This document shows positions 1 to 7,556 of a DNA stretch of 64,000 nt, in pieces (the first letter of the stretch is position 1; each line of letters opens with the position of its first letter). Origin of the DNA: JAVBTR01 sp031556065 (lineage in GTDB: Bacteria; Bacillota; Clostridia; Christensenellales; Aristaeellaceae); contig JAVBTR010000078.1 in assembly GCA_031556065.1 (NCBI GenBank), positions 1 to 64,000 on the forward strand, given 5' to 3'. The position numbers and the translations under genes were made by a program. The notes below the pieces were generated by a model. It had not been told where the DNA came from, ran no database searches, and saw nothing but the letters and a program-made list of their open reading frames with translations.

Positions 1-130
1 GATGCGGAGGAATCAATTGAAACGAGCCATATGAGCGAAAGCGAAGTAGGGCGACGATTGAAATTGCGGAGGAGCCGGGGCGCAAAACGAGCAATGCAAG
101 CGGCAGCGCGGCAGTGCGACGATTTTGCAA
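1..130. repeat. Two tandem degenerate ~62-65 bp repeat units
   Basis: Two imperfect units lie head to tail. TGCGGAGGA occurs at 3-11 and again at 65-73, AAACGAGC follows in both, and GCGACGATT closes both units (51-59 and 116-124). The array may continue beyond the left edge. No convincing reading frame covers it. This is direct observation; the repeat class is unknown. Confidence 0.5.
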
Positions 131-153
131 CCGGAATGGGAATCGAACCCTCC

Positions 154-318
154 CTAGTGCTCTGTACTGTTTAAGAGTGCGTGTTGTGCGCAGAGATTTT
201 TTTGGCTTGCTAGGAGCAGGAGCAAAGACGTAGCAGCGCTACGTCAAGCGAATAGCGACAACGCAGGCCGGAAAAAGCTCCAGTGCAATACGTAAAATTA
301 GGCGTTACAGAGCACTAG
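154..318. repeat. Small element bounded by 13-bp inverted repeats
   Basis: CTAGTGCTCTGTA at 154-166 is the exact reverse complement of 306-318. Between them is a second perfect hairpin, GACGTAGC (227-234) with GCTACGTC (238-245) and a 3-nt loop. There is no coding capacity. The layout resembles a short non-autonomous mobile or palindromic intergenic repeat. It ends at the stop codon of the following minus-strand acetyltransferase gene, so it could also act at that gene's 3' end. Confidence 0.45.
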
Positions 319-785
319 ATTATCTCAAAAGCGGTGAGCTGTTCATCCAGCGTATTATAGTAAACCGATCTTAGGCCATTGGGCTTATACCCAAGTCCTT
401 CCCAAAAGGCCATGGCCTCCGCCCGCTGGGGGTGAACGTTCACCAACAGGGTTTCGCTGTCCTTAAGGCGGGTTTTTAAATGCGCCAGCATTTCCAGGGC
501 GTACCCCTGTGTTCTTTCCTCCCTGGCAACGCAAAATTCAATGATATACAAACAAGGAACGCTGTTTTCAAACAGGGGCCGCCCCACCGCCATAAAGCCC
601 TTGATTGGGGCGCTATTCTCTTCTTTTAAAATAAAAGCTGTCTGGTGCACAGGGTTGGGGTGCATGTAAAGGGCCTTAAACCAGGTAGAAAAATCCATTT
701 CATCCTCCGGCGCCAGGTTCACGTGGTTTTCAAGCATGGCCATGATGGCCTTGGCATAGGAGGGGGGGTAGGGTAGGAATTGCAT
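315..785 (-). CDS. GNAT family N-acetyltransferase
   Basis: This 156-aa protein has GNAT-fold features: a beta-strand core near residues 75-85, an acetyl-CoA pyrophosphate-binding segment R91-T-Q-G-Y-A96, and a C-terminal AMAFWEGLGYKP segment (124-135) typical of the family. Such proteins transfer an acetyl group from acetyl-CoA to an amine; the substrate cannot be told from sequence. The gene lies 12 bp downstream of the XRE regulator on the same strand, so the two may be co-transcribed. Its stop codon lies inside the right arm of a 13-bp inverted repeat. The family call is firm; the role is unknown. Confidence 0.8.
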   Translation of the reverse strand: MQFLPYPPSYAKAIMAMLENHVNLAPEDEMDFSTWFKALYMHPNPVHQTAFILKEENSAPIKGFMAVGRPLFENSVPCLYIIEFCVAREERTQGYALEMLAHLKTRLKDSETLLVNVHPQRAEAMAFWEGLGYKPNGLRSVYYNTLDEQLTAFEII

Positions 786-797
786 AGGCGGCCTCCG

Positions 798-1046
798 CTA
801 ACATTTTTTCGCGTTTGGCATAACATCAGTATTTTCCAGCAGCCAATCCACCGAAACATCAAGCACTTTTGCAATGGCCTTCAACTCTATATCCGATATG
901 CCACGCACGCCAGTTTCTATTTTAGATATGAGCGATTTTGATATTTTATATCCCTGAATTTGCAATTTAGTCGCCACATCCTGCTGGGTTAACGATGGCT
1001 TATGCATAACCCGTGCGATCCTGATTCGATGGCCCGCTATATTCAT
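798..1046 (-). CDS. XRE-family helix-turn-helix regulator (paralog A)
   Basis: A small Cro/C1-type DNA-binding protein of 82 aa. The helix-turn-helix spans about residues 19-60 and includes TQQD and SKSLISKIE. I chose the ATG at 1046 rather than the in-frame ATG seven codons upstream because a paralog at 27904-28155 begins with the same MNIAGHRIR sequence. About three quarters of the residues are identical between the two, with the middle (residues 28-44) fully conserved. It has no ligand-binding domain, so it may act as a simple repressor. It precedes the acetyltransferase on the same strand. Confidence 0.8.
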   Translation of the reverse strand: MNIAGHRIRIARVMHKPSLTQQDVATKLQIQGYKISKSLISKIETGVRGISDIELKAIAKVLDVSVDWLLENTDVMPNAKKC

Positions 1047-1184
1047 CGCCCTGCAACCCCTAACCATTTCCCAAAAATAATATCCTTATTTTACCTTTTA
1101 TCCCAGGCCATATGGTCACCAATTTGGGGAATAATTCTCCAATCTCGAAACTGGAAAGAAGAAAATCTATTTCTCTTTTAAATA

Positions 1185-1212
1185 ACAAAAACCCCGCCTT
1201 GACTCGGCGGGG
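1185..1212 (-). terminator. Rho-independent terminator after the Hsp70-like operon
   Basis: Read on the minus strand, a GC-rich 7-bp stem (GCCGAGTC... closing on GGCGGGG, arms 1192-1198 and 1206-1212) runs into TTTTTGTT. It lies about 110 bp beyond the stop of the Hsp70-like gene and would end the minus-strand operon 4780-1323. Confidence 0.8.
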
Positions 1213-1227
1213 CACAGACCATCAACA

Positions 1228-1277
1228 AACCCTAGGAGGTATCGGAGGACCGCGGCCCTCCGATACCTCCTAGGGTT
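1228..1277. repeat. Perfect 21-bp stem with 8-nt loop
   Basis: Arms 1228-1248 and 1257-1277 are exact reverse complements over 21 bp, and the 8-nt loop contains the palindrome CCGCGG. The arms contain CCTAGGAGGTATCGGAGG. There is no T-run, and a separate ordinary terminator lies 16 bp away, so this hairpin is not needed for termination. It sits in the 3' untranslated region of the Hsp70-like gene. It could be an mRNA-stabilising hairpin or a palindromic repeat. Confidence 0.7.
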
Positions 1278-1322
1278 ACCACCCTTGAAAATCCCTTATT
1301 CTTACTGCCACAGCCCCGAAAA

Positions 1323-3215
1323 TTACCTAATGGGCAGTTCCTCTTCCTTTTGAAAATGTGCCAGCTGCTTAGTCACATCGGCAGCAATATCCTTAATCAG
1401 CAATTGGCAGAATGTCCCGTCCCTGTCTGTCATGGTATTGTAAAGGGCCATTTCCAGCTTCATCCGCTGTTTATCCCCGGTGAGGGTCTTTTTTAGCATG
1501 GCCGGTGGGATCATCTTTCTGGCGAACAGGGGCAGCGGCGCTTCCTTGGCCTTTTGCTTGCCATAAAAGGTCCCCATAGCCCCTACCAAAATACCGATCA
1601 CCGCGCCTACCAGCAGTGCTACAGGGTTACTAAGCCCCGCGGCCACCAATACCGCCGTACCGGAGCCGCCGAAAAGCGAGGCTGCGATATAGCCGGTTAA
1701 TGCCACCACCACAGCCCCAAGGCCCTCGCCAGGCAGAATCAAAGTTAATTCCTCCATGGGTGCGTTGGCGTGAAGGCTATCCACCCGCTTTAAAGCCAAG
1801 TCCAGCCGGCAGTTTTTCAAAATCACATCCAGGTCCTTCTGGATCAGGCTTATAAGCTCCATGCTCCAGGTTTTGATATAGGGCTTCATCAGCTCTGTGG
1901 CTTCCGGGGCGGAAAGCAGGCTTTCGATCTGCTTCCCCAGCCGCTTTTCCAATTCGTTCAGACTGCCCCCGGCCCCTTGCCGCCAATTGAGCACCGCCGG
2001 AACCACCGCATCGTTTAAAATATAGTCTGTTAGCGGCGGAGCAATGGCTGCGGCCAAATCCTCCAGCTTTTCATCCACATGAGAGGTAATGCTGCCGCTT
2101 TCAAAGTATTCCGTTACTTCTTTTTGGAACCGCTCCATGCGGTTATCGATCCGGGCCGCATAGCAAAGGCCCTTGGCGGTGGTATATTCCGGTTCCCCGG
2201 CTACGGTTAAAATAGCCCTTGGGAAAGCCTCCTGGCAGGCCTCCTTTAAAAAGGCCATGCGGGAAGCGCCCCCGGTTAATACCAGCACCTGGGGCGGGTT
2301 GGCCCTGGTGGCTGTGACCGCATCCTTCAGCGTCACCTCCAGGGATTCTTTGAAGCTGCGCCCATGGAGGGCTCCAACTGGCGCGTTTAAAAGCCGCTCC
2401 ATTTTTTCAGCGGTGATTTCGAACTTCACCGGCAGCGGGGGATGATCGTAATAGATCATGGCCGTATCGTAAAAGGGCGCTGCGTCCGGGGTGAGAAAAT
2501 ACATTTCCTTAAGCCGCCTGGCGCTTAATTCCGCAAAATGCTTCCAGGAGGGTTCTTCTTGGAAGATGCTTTCCAGCGCTTCCTTGTGGGGGGCCCCAGC
2601 AATGGCATCCTCCAAAATCAGCGCGTCAATAAGGCCCCCGCCCAGGTTAATATGGCCAAAGGTGCCGATGCGCTTTTCTTGGCCATCCACAATATAAGCA
2701 AAATCCGTTGTGGAGGAGCCTACATCGATCACCAGCGCGGGCTTTGAAAGCATTTCTGCGTCCAGCTTCAGGCTATGGGAATGCTTGCAGTACAAAAACG
2801 CCGCCCGGGATTCCGATACGGTATACAGGTTTTGGAACCCCGCATCCCGGACCAATTGGGCGTAATGGGCCCGTTCCTCATCCGTCCACCCAGCAGGCAC
2901 CCCAAGGGCTACCAATAGCTCGCTTTGGTTCAGTTCCCCAAGGGCATCATAAAGCCCCATGGCAAACCGGCGAATATCCCCATGGGCAGCGCTGTCCGCT
3001 AAAAACCTGCTTTTAAACCGGGCCCGCAGGTTTTGAATTTCCGGGGTGAGCAGCGCTTTTTCCCCGATCACCGCTTGTCCACTTACGGTGCCTACCACAG
3101 AAAGAATGCTCTTTTGCCTGCCTAGCACCTGCATCACAGGCTCGATAACACTGTCTTCCGTTAAATAAGCAACAGCGGATTCGCCATCGCCCAGATCAAT
3201 GCCTAAGTAATTCAT
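1323..3215 (-). CDS. Hsp70-like ATPase with C-terminal membrane segment
   Basis: This 630-aa protein of the actin/Hsp70 ATPase fold carries a phosphate-1 loop (G5-I-D-L-G-D-G), a phosphate-2 loop (V162-I-D-V-G-S-S-T-T-D) and an adenosine motif (L313-T-G-G-A-S). It lacks the normal DnaK substrate-binding domain and SBD linker. After an alpha-helical region (about 360-480) there is a long Gly/Ala-rich hydrophobic stretch (about 496-551) with glycine-zipper character, then a basic tail, suggesting the ATPase is tethered to membrane. The ATG overlaps the upstream stop by 4 bp, so translation is coupled to the two-helix membrane protein encoded before it. The fold is well supported; the client or partner is unknown. 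Confidence 0.8.
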   Translation of the reverse strand: MNYLGIDLGDGESAVAYLTEDSVIEPVMQVLGRQKSILSVVGTVSGQAVIGEKALLTPEIQNLRARFKSRFLADSAAHGDIRRFAMGLYDALGELNQSELLVALGVPAGWTDEERAHYAQLVRDAGFQNLYTVSESRAAFLYCKHSHSLKLDAEMLSKPALVIDVGSSTTDFAYIVDGQEKRIGTFGHINLGGGLIDALILEDAIAGAPHKEALESIFQEEPSWKHFAELSARRLKEMYFLTPDAAPFYDTAMIYYDHPPLPVKFEITAEKMERLLNAPVGALHGRSFKESLEVTLKDAVTATRANPPQVLVLTGGASRMAFLKEACQEAFPRAILTVAGEPEYTTAKGLCYAARIDNRMERFQKEVTEYFESGSITSHVDEKLEDLAAAIAPPLTDYILNDAVVPAVLNWRQGAGGSLNELEKRLGKQIESLLSAPEATELMKPYIKTWSMELISLIQKDLDVILKNCRLDLALKRVDSLHANAPMEELTLILPGEGLGAVVVALTGYIAASLFGGSGTAVLVAAGLSNPVALLVGAVIGILVGAMGTFYGKQKAKEAPLPLFARKMIPPAMLKKTLTGDKQRMKLEMALYNTMTDRDGTFCQLLIKDIAADVTKQLAHFQKEEELPIR

Positions 3216-4024
3216 CGGGCCTCCTCCTTTTTCACAATGGCCAGGCCCTGGCGCACCATGCGGTTTTCCTTTAATAGGGCTGGCACCAAGGTGCGGGTGG
3301 CCCCTTTTGTGGGCAGGGCCTGGAACATGGGCGCGTTGTGAAGGGTATACTCCACCTGGATCAGCCCGTTTTGCTTCAAGTAATAGCCGATAGCTTGGCT
3401 GATTTCGGGGCTTTGCTCTGGGCTCTGGGCCTGAATTTCATAAATCTTCATCATGGCATCCAGAGCGCTGTCGCTGATTTCCTGGGGGTTATCCATAACA
3501 CACAGGCTTAACAGCGCCTCCAGGTCCCGGTCAATCAGGTGCATCTGTTCCCCGATCAAAGCCATCAGCTTTTCATGATCCACCTTTGTAACGATCTTGT
3601 ATTCTGCTTTTTTAGCCGGTTTATGGGTCAAAAAGAAAGCCAGCACCCATAAAACAAGGGCTGCCAGTTGGCAGAGCATAGGCCAGAGCAAATCTTGCTC
3701 CTTCATTTGGAAAATGGAAAAGGCCGCAAAGCCTGTGGCGAATATGGCAAACAAAATAGCCGGGGTTTTGCCCTTTTCGCTGCCCGCCTGCTGGTAAAGC
3801 TTAGGCTCATCGAAAATCTGGGGTGCCTGCAAGGCCTTTAGGGTATGGGCAAAAAGCATGCCTCCCATTTGCCTGGGAATGCTTTCTTCTATGGCGGATA
3901 AGGTTTTTTGCTGAACCCGCATCACCAGCTCCCTGGCACTTTGAAGGCTCTGCTCCGTGGTCTGGTCTTCATTTAAAGGGGCCTGGGGCTTTAATTCTAA
4001 AAACTGCTCATAAGCGCTGAGCAC
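3212..4024 (-). CDS. Two-helix membrane protein coupled to the Hsp70-like ATPase
   Basis: I do not recognise a named family for this 270-aa protein. It has an N-terminal helical region (1-85), two hydrophobic segments (about 88-105 and 112-132), and a C-terminal soluble part (140-270) predicted to be helical and then mixed. Its last codons overlap the start of the Hsp70-like gene (ATGA), indicating coupled translation and probably a shared complex. A role as anchor, adaptor or nucleotide-exchange partner is inference from position only. Confidence 0.7.
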   Translation of the reverse strand: MLSAYEQFLELKPQAPLNEDQTTEQSLQSARELVMRVQQKTLSAIEESIPRQMGGMLFAHTLKALQAPQIFDEPKLYQQAGSEKGKTPAILFAIFATGFAAFSIFQMKEQDLLWPMLCQLAALVLWVLAFFLTHKPAKKAEYKIVTKVDHEKLMALIGEQMHLIDRDLEALLSLCVMDNPQEISDSALDAMMKIYEIQAQSPEQSPEISQAIGYYLKQNGLIQVEYTLHNAPMFQALPTKGATRTLVPALLKENRMVRQGLAIVKKEEAR

Positions 4025-4051
4025 GGTTGCATCACTCTCCTTGCAACTCTA

Positions 4052-4780
4052 TTATAGCATAAGCTGCAAGTAATCCATCAGCCCATGGCAAACCGCCTGG
4101 GCAATGCGCCCTTGATAGTCCTTTGAAAGCAGCGCTTTTTCCTCTGCCGCGTTGGATATGAAGCCGCATTCAATAAGCACAGAGGGTTTATCCAGGGAAA
4201 GAATATAGTAATCCCCCGCCTGGGCCACCCGTTCCCGCTTGGGGTTCAGTTCCGTGATCAGCGCCTTTTGCATACACCCTGCCAAGAGCCGGGATTCGTC
4301 CTGGCCTTTTCTGTAAAACACATGAGGGCCGGATTCCGACCGGCTGCGGTATTCATTCATGTGGATGGACAAAACGAAATCCGCGTTTCCTTCTTTGGCA
4401 ATGTCCAGCCGCCGTTTTAAATCCTGCCGCTTTTTCTGGATGCCCTTTAAATTGTCATCGCATAAATCCACATCGGTTTCCCGGGTCATAAGCACGGTGG
4501 CCCCTTGGGCTTCCAAGGCTTTTTTTGTTTCCAGCGCCACTGCCAGGTTAATTTCCTTTTCCCAGATCAGCGAATCCTTGGCCCGGCTGCCCCCATCGTA
4601 GCCCCCATGGCCCGCATCCACTAAAATAGTGATGCCTGTCAGAGGCAGCGCCGAGGTTTCGGTTTCCACCGGGGTCACAGACTCTCTTTGGGCCACCAGC
4701 ATCAAAACCAAAAGAGAAATACCGCATAGCGACAGTGGAAACAATATTTTTTTTACGAAAATATGACGAAAAAGACGCAT
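4052..4780 (-). CDS. cwlD: N-acetylmuramoyl-L-alanine amidase, CwlD-like
   Basis: A zinc amidase of the Amidase_3 family that cleaves the bond between muramic acid and the peptide stem. The 242-aa length matches CwlD of Bacillus (about 237). An N-terminal basic segment and membrane anchor (about 10-30) precede the catalytic domain. Visible zinc and catalytic residues are H58 in DAGHGGYDGG, E74 or E76, H140 in SIHMN, and E204 in ECGFISN. In spore formers CwlD produces muramic-delta-lactam in the spore cortex, which suggests sporulation ability, although similar amidases occur elsewhere. It is probably first in the minus-strand run ahead of the Hsp70-like pair, 27 bp upstream. Confidence 0.85.
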   Translation of the reverse strand: MRLFRHIFVKKILFPLSLCGISLLVLMLVAQRESVTPVETETSALPLTGITILVDAGHGGYDGGSRAKDSLIWEKEINLAVALETKKALEAQGATVLMTRETDVDLCDDNLKGIQKKRQDLKRRLDIAKEGNADFVLSIHMNEYRSRSESGPHVFYRKGQDESRLLAGCMQKALITELNPKRERVAQAGDYYILSLDKPSVLIECGFISNAAEEKALLSKDYQGRIAQAVCHGLMDYLQLML

Positions 4781-4902
4781 TTAACACCCTCCCTCAACCA
4801 TTGAAGCTTATGCATAATTCGGGCCTAAAATGTATGTTCTTTTTCTGTTTTATCCGGTGGGGTTTAGGTATTATCGCCAAATTTCGTCATTTTACGCCTA
4901 AG

Positions 4903-4935
4903 AAAGGAGGTTCCTTTATGCATCTTTCGGTTTAG
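4903..4935 (+). other. Consensus Shine-Dalgarno followed by a 5-codon ORF
   Basis: AGAAAGGAGG at 4901-4910 is a near-perfect match to the 16S anti-SD. An ATG follows at 4918, the peptide is MHLSV, and the stop is at 4933-4935, just before the DnaA-box cluster. It may be a leader peptide or the fossil start of a lost gene. Confidence 0.35.
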
Positions 4936-4949
4936 GCCCTTTTAAAAAG

Positions 4950-5076
4950 TAATCCACACTATCCACAGGGTTATCCACAGAAAAACCCTCTGTTTTGAAA
5001 GGTTTATGCCCTTTGCTGTGTATAAACGGGAAAAACGCCTGTGGAAAACCAAGTTATCCACAGGTGGTTATCCACT
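4950..5076. promoter_or_regulatory. DnaA-box cluster between cwlD and fba
   Basis: Exact TTATCCACA boxes lie at 4971-4979 and 5054-5062, and an exact TTATACACA box lies at 5017-5025 on the minus strand. One-mismatch boxes lie at 4950-4958, 4959-4967, 5040-5048 (minus) and 5068-5076. Seven boxes in 127 bp is far above chance. The surrounding 4781-5254 holds no gene. It could be part of a multipartite origin, a DnaA titration site, or a DnaA-regulated control region for fba. Confidence 0.8.
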
Positions 5077-5254
5077 GGCACCAGTGGAAAATATATGACG
5101 AGGAAATTCGGCTTTATGGGCAATTTGTTAGAAACTCTTTGGAAATGCCTACTTGACAGCTACAATCCCCATTTTACGTGGATTTAACGTGAACAGATAG
5201 TTTTGAAACAAAACCAATGCCAAAAATGTTACAAAAACCGTTCTCTTTTTTGGG

Positions 5255-5283
5255 TTGGTTTTTTTATCCTCTTTTGCTATAAT
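5255..5283 (+). promoter_or_regulatory. Promoter of fba
   Basis: Perfect TATAAT at 5278-5283 with an extended TGC just upstream, and a weak -35 TTGGTT 17 bp further up. The RBS AGGAGG at 5304-5309 follows, 8 bp before the fba ATG. Confidence 0.75.
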
Positions 5284-5317
5284 GTGCGGGAATCATACTA
5301 TTTAGGAGGAAACATTT

Positions 5318-6247
5318 ATGGCTTTGGTCAATTCTGTGGAAATGTTCAAAAAGGCCTACGAGGGCGGCTATGCCATTGGCGCTTTCAACGTGAACAATAT
5401 GGAAATCATTCAAGGCATTACCGAGGGTGCGAAAATGGAAAACGCCCCCGTTATTTTGCAGGTGTCCGCCGGTGCCCGCAAGTATGCCAAGCACGCTTAC
5501 CTAATGAAGATGATCGAAGCCGCTTTGATCGACACCGATCTGCCCATCGTTGTGCACCTGGATCACGGCCCGGATTTTGAAACCTGCAAGTCCTGCATCG
5601 ACGGCGGGTTCACCTCTGTGATGATCGATGGCAGCCACCATTCCTTCGAAGAAAACATCGCACTGACCAAGAAAGTGGTGGCATACGCCCATGACCGCGG
5701 GGGGACCGTTGAAGGGGAGCTGGGCCGCCTGGCCGGCGTAGAGGACGATGTAAAGGTTTCCGCGGAGGATTCCAGCTATACCCGCCCTGAAGAGGTAGAG
5801 GAGTTTGTTACCCGCACCGGCGTGGATTCCCTGGCTATCGCCATTGGGACCAGCCACGGCGCGTTCAAGTTCGCCGGAGAACCCAAGCTCCGCTTCGATA
5901 TTTTGGAAGAAGTAGGCAAGCTTTTGCCCGGCTTCCCCATTGTGCTTCACGGCGCTTCCAGCGTGATCCCCGAATACGTGGCTATGATTAACCAATTCGG
6001 CGGCCAGATGCCCGGTGCGCAGGGTGTGCCGGAGGCCATGCTTCGTCAGGCGGCTTCCATGGCCGTATGCAAAATCAACATCGACTCAGACCTGCGCCTG
6101 GCCTTTACTGCCGAGGTTCGCAAGCACTTTTTCCAACATCCCGATCACTTCGACCCCCGCCAGTATCTTACAGATGCCCGGGATGGCATCCGGGACATGG
6201 TACGGCATAAGATCGTGAACGTATTGGGCTGCAGCGGAAAAGCATAA
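5318..6247 (+). CDS. fba: Class II fructose-1,6-bisphosphate aldolase
   Basis: A cytoplasmic glycolytic enzyme that splits fructose-1,6-bisphosphate into dihydroxyacetone phosphate and glyceraldehyde-3-phosphate. The 309-aa length fits the class II family. Zinc and catalytic residues are visible: D82-H83 in HLDHGPD, E132/E134 in VEGELG, H180 in IGTSHGAFKF and H211 in VLHGASS. The ATG has an ideal RBS at 5304-5309 and a strong extended -10 promoter. The gene appears monocistronic and is followed by a copy of the three-hairpin repeat, which may help end transcription. A DnaA-box cluster lies about 240 bp upstream, so origin-linked control is possible. Confidence 0.95.
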   Translation: MALVNSVEMFKKAYEGGYAIGAFNVNNMEIIQGITEGAKMENAPVILQVSAGARKYAKHAYLMKMIEAALIDTDLPIVVHLDHGPDFETCKSCIDGGFTSVMIDGSHHSFEENIALTKKVVAYAHDRGGTVEGELGRLAGVEDDVKVSAEDSSYTRPEEVEEFVTRTGVDSLAIAIGTSHGAFKFAGEPKLRFDILEEVGKLLPGFPIVLHGASSVIPEYVAMINQFGGQMPGAQGVPEAMLRQAASMAVCKINIDSDLRLAFTAEVRKHFFQHPDHFDPRQYLTDARDGIRDMVRHKIVNVLGCSGKA

Positions 6248-6280
6248 GCCATCATAAGGGGCTATGGGAATAAAAATAAG

Positions 6281-6390
6281 GGATTTTAAAGGGTGAAACC
6301 CTTTAACGGGTTATAGGGCAGGTGCCCTATCGTAGCCTATTGAAAACGAAGGGCTCATCCAGGTCAAGAGAGTGAAACGATTCTTGACAC
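6281..6390 (+). repeat. Three-hairpin dispersed repeat, copy 1
   Basis: Hairpin A is TTAAAGGGT/ACCCTTTAA (6286-6306), hairpin B is ATAGGGCA/TGCCCTAT (6313-6330), and hairpin C is GTCAAGA/TCTTGAC (6363-6388). A conserved spacer CGTAGCCTATTGAAAA sits between B and C. Related copies lie at 28210-28318 (minus) and 46900-47018. Confidence 0.7.
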
Positions 6391-6594
6391 AAGCTTGGCG
6401 GCATTGTTTTTCGGTTTCAGCAAGGTTACGGTGGGCGCTGATCCGGTGGCTCAATCGTCGCGATGCTAATGCATCGCTGGTTTCGCTCCCCGACTACGCT
6501 TCGCTTTTTGCGTACACTGTGCGCGCTCAGCTACGTCGCCACACCCGCATAAGGGATTTCTCCCTTATGTATCCCACGTCATCAGGAGCTCTAT
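6391..6594 (+). other. Intergenic region upstream of the methyltransferase gene
   Basis: No supportable gene is present; an ORF crossing it has no family features and runs through the repeat. It holds two small hairpins: GCGATGC/GCATCGC around 6460-6477, and ATAAGGGA/TCCCTTAT at 6549-6568, the latter 15 bp before the next RBS (AGGAG 6584-6588). I see no clear promoter. Confidence 0.4.
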
Positions 6595-7494
6595 ATGGAT
6601 TTTAGTAAACCATTCTATCTCACCGAAGGGGCAGTAGGCACCAGGCTTGTAAGCGAGTTTGGCTTGCAGGGGGATCCCCAGACCGGCTTCGGGGCCATGA
6701 TCTACAGCGAAAAGGGCCGTCAGGCGTTGGAAACGGTTTACAGCCAGTATCTGAATATCGCCGCCCAATACCATCTGCCCATACTGCTTTTAACCAATAC
6801 CCGCCGCTGCAACAGCCAGCGGCTTAAAGACGGGGCCCTTTGCCGGGATTACGCGGCCTTTTTGCAACGCCTGATAAAAGCCTCCGGGGCCCAAGGCTAT
6901 GCTGGGGCCATGCTGGGCTGCAAAAATGATGCTTACCGGGGCGACCAGGGCCTCGATTATGAAACCGCTCTGGCCTTCCACCGTATTCAGATGGATTGGT
7001 TTAAAGACGCGCCTGTGGATTTTTTCATGGCAGCCATTATGCCAAGCCTGCCCGAAACCCTGGCCATGGCAGCCTTAATGGCCCAAAGCGGAAAACCATA
7101 CTTGATCAGCTTTATGGTAGAGGAAACAGGCCATTTGCCCGACGGCACGGAGCTGAACGCCGCCATTGCCGCCATCGATTCCCATGCCCAGCCCCAGCCC
7201 TTGGGGTATATATGCAACTGCGTTCATCCCCGAACGCTAATTAAAGCCTTGGCAGCGCCCTTTAACCAAACCGCTCTTGTAAAAAAGCGGTTTTTAGGCC
7301 TTCAGGGCAATGGGGCTTTATTGGACCGCCATGCCCTGGATGGCAGCGGAAAACACCATACCTCAGAGCCGGAGCAGTGGGCCAATGACATGGAGGCGCT
7401 GAAGGCCCTGGTCCATGTTAAAATCCTGGGGGGCTGCTGCGGTACAACACAAAAGCATATCGAAGCCATTGCAAAGAAAAATCTTGTAGAATAA
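6595..7494 (+). CDS. Homocysteine S-methyltransferase family protein
   Basis: This 299-aa TIM-barrel protein carries the zinc-binding cysteines of the homocysteine methyltransferase family: C207/C209 (ICNCVHP) and C281-C282 (GGCCGTT). The acidic N-terminal motif TEGAVGTRL replaces the more common LDGAMGT. Family members transfer a methyl group from S-methylmethionine, betaine or a corrinoid protein to a thiol such as homocysteine. The donor here is unknown, and no corrinoid protein or methionine gene is adjacent. AGGAG at 6584-6588 sets the start. It appears to be a single-gene unit. Confidence 0.8.
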   Translation: MDFSKPFYLTEGAVGTRLVSEFGLQGDPQTGFGAMIYSEKGRQALETVYSQYLNIAAQYHLPILLLTNTRRCNSQRLKDGALCRDYAAFLQRLIKASGAQGYAGAMLGCKNDAYRGDQGLDYETALAFHRIQMDWFKDAPVDFFMAAIMPSLPETLAMAALMAQSGKPYLISFMVEETGHLPDGTELNAAIAAIDSHAQPQPLGYICNCVHPRTLIKALAAPFNQTALVKKRFLGLQGNGALLDRHALDGSGKHHTSEPEQWANDMEALKALVHVKILGGCCGTTQKHIEAIAKKNLVE

Positions 7495-7556
7495 GGGTAA
7501 AAATGGTATTATATATAAACAAATTAATCTACAAATTGTTTTCGGAGTGAGCTGGA

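Noticed and set aside
125..165. T-arm-like GGTTCGATTCCC on the minus strand
   Set aside because: Only three firm T-stem pairs form, and no acceptor, D or anticodon arm can be built around it. It may be a tRNA fragment but not a tRNA gene.
709..728. CACGTG-centred sequence near 720 as parS
   Set aside because: Outside the central six bases it does not match the parS arms.
6372..6605. 77-aa plus-strand ORF
   Set aside because: It begins inside hairpin C of the repeat, has no RBS or family features, and runs into the next gene's start.
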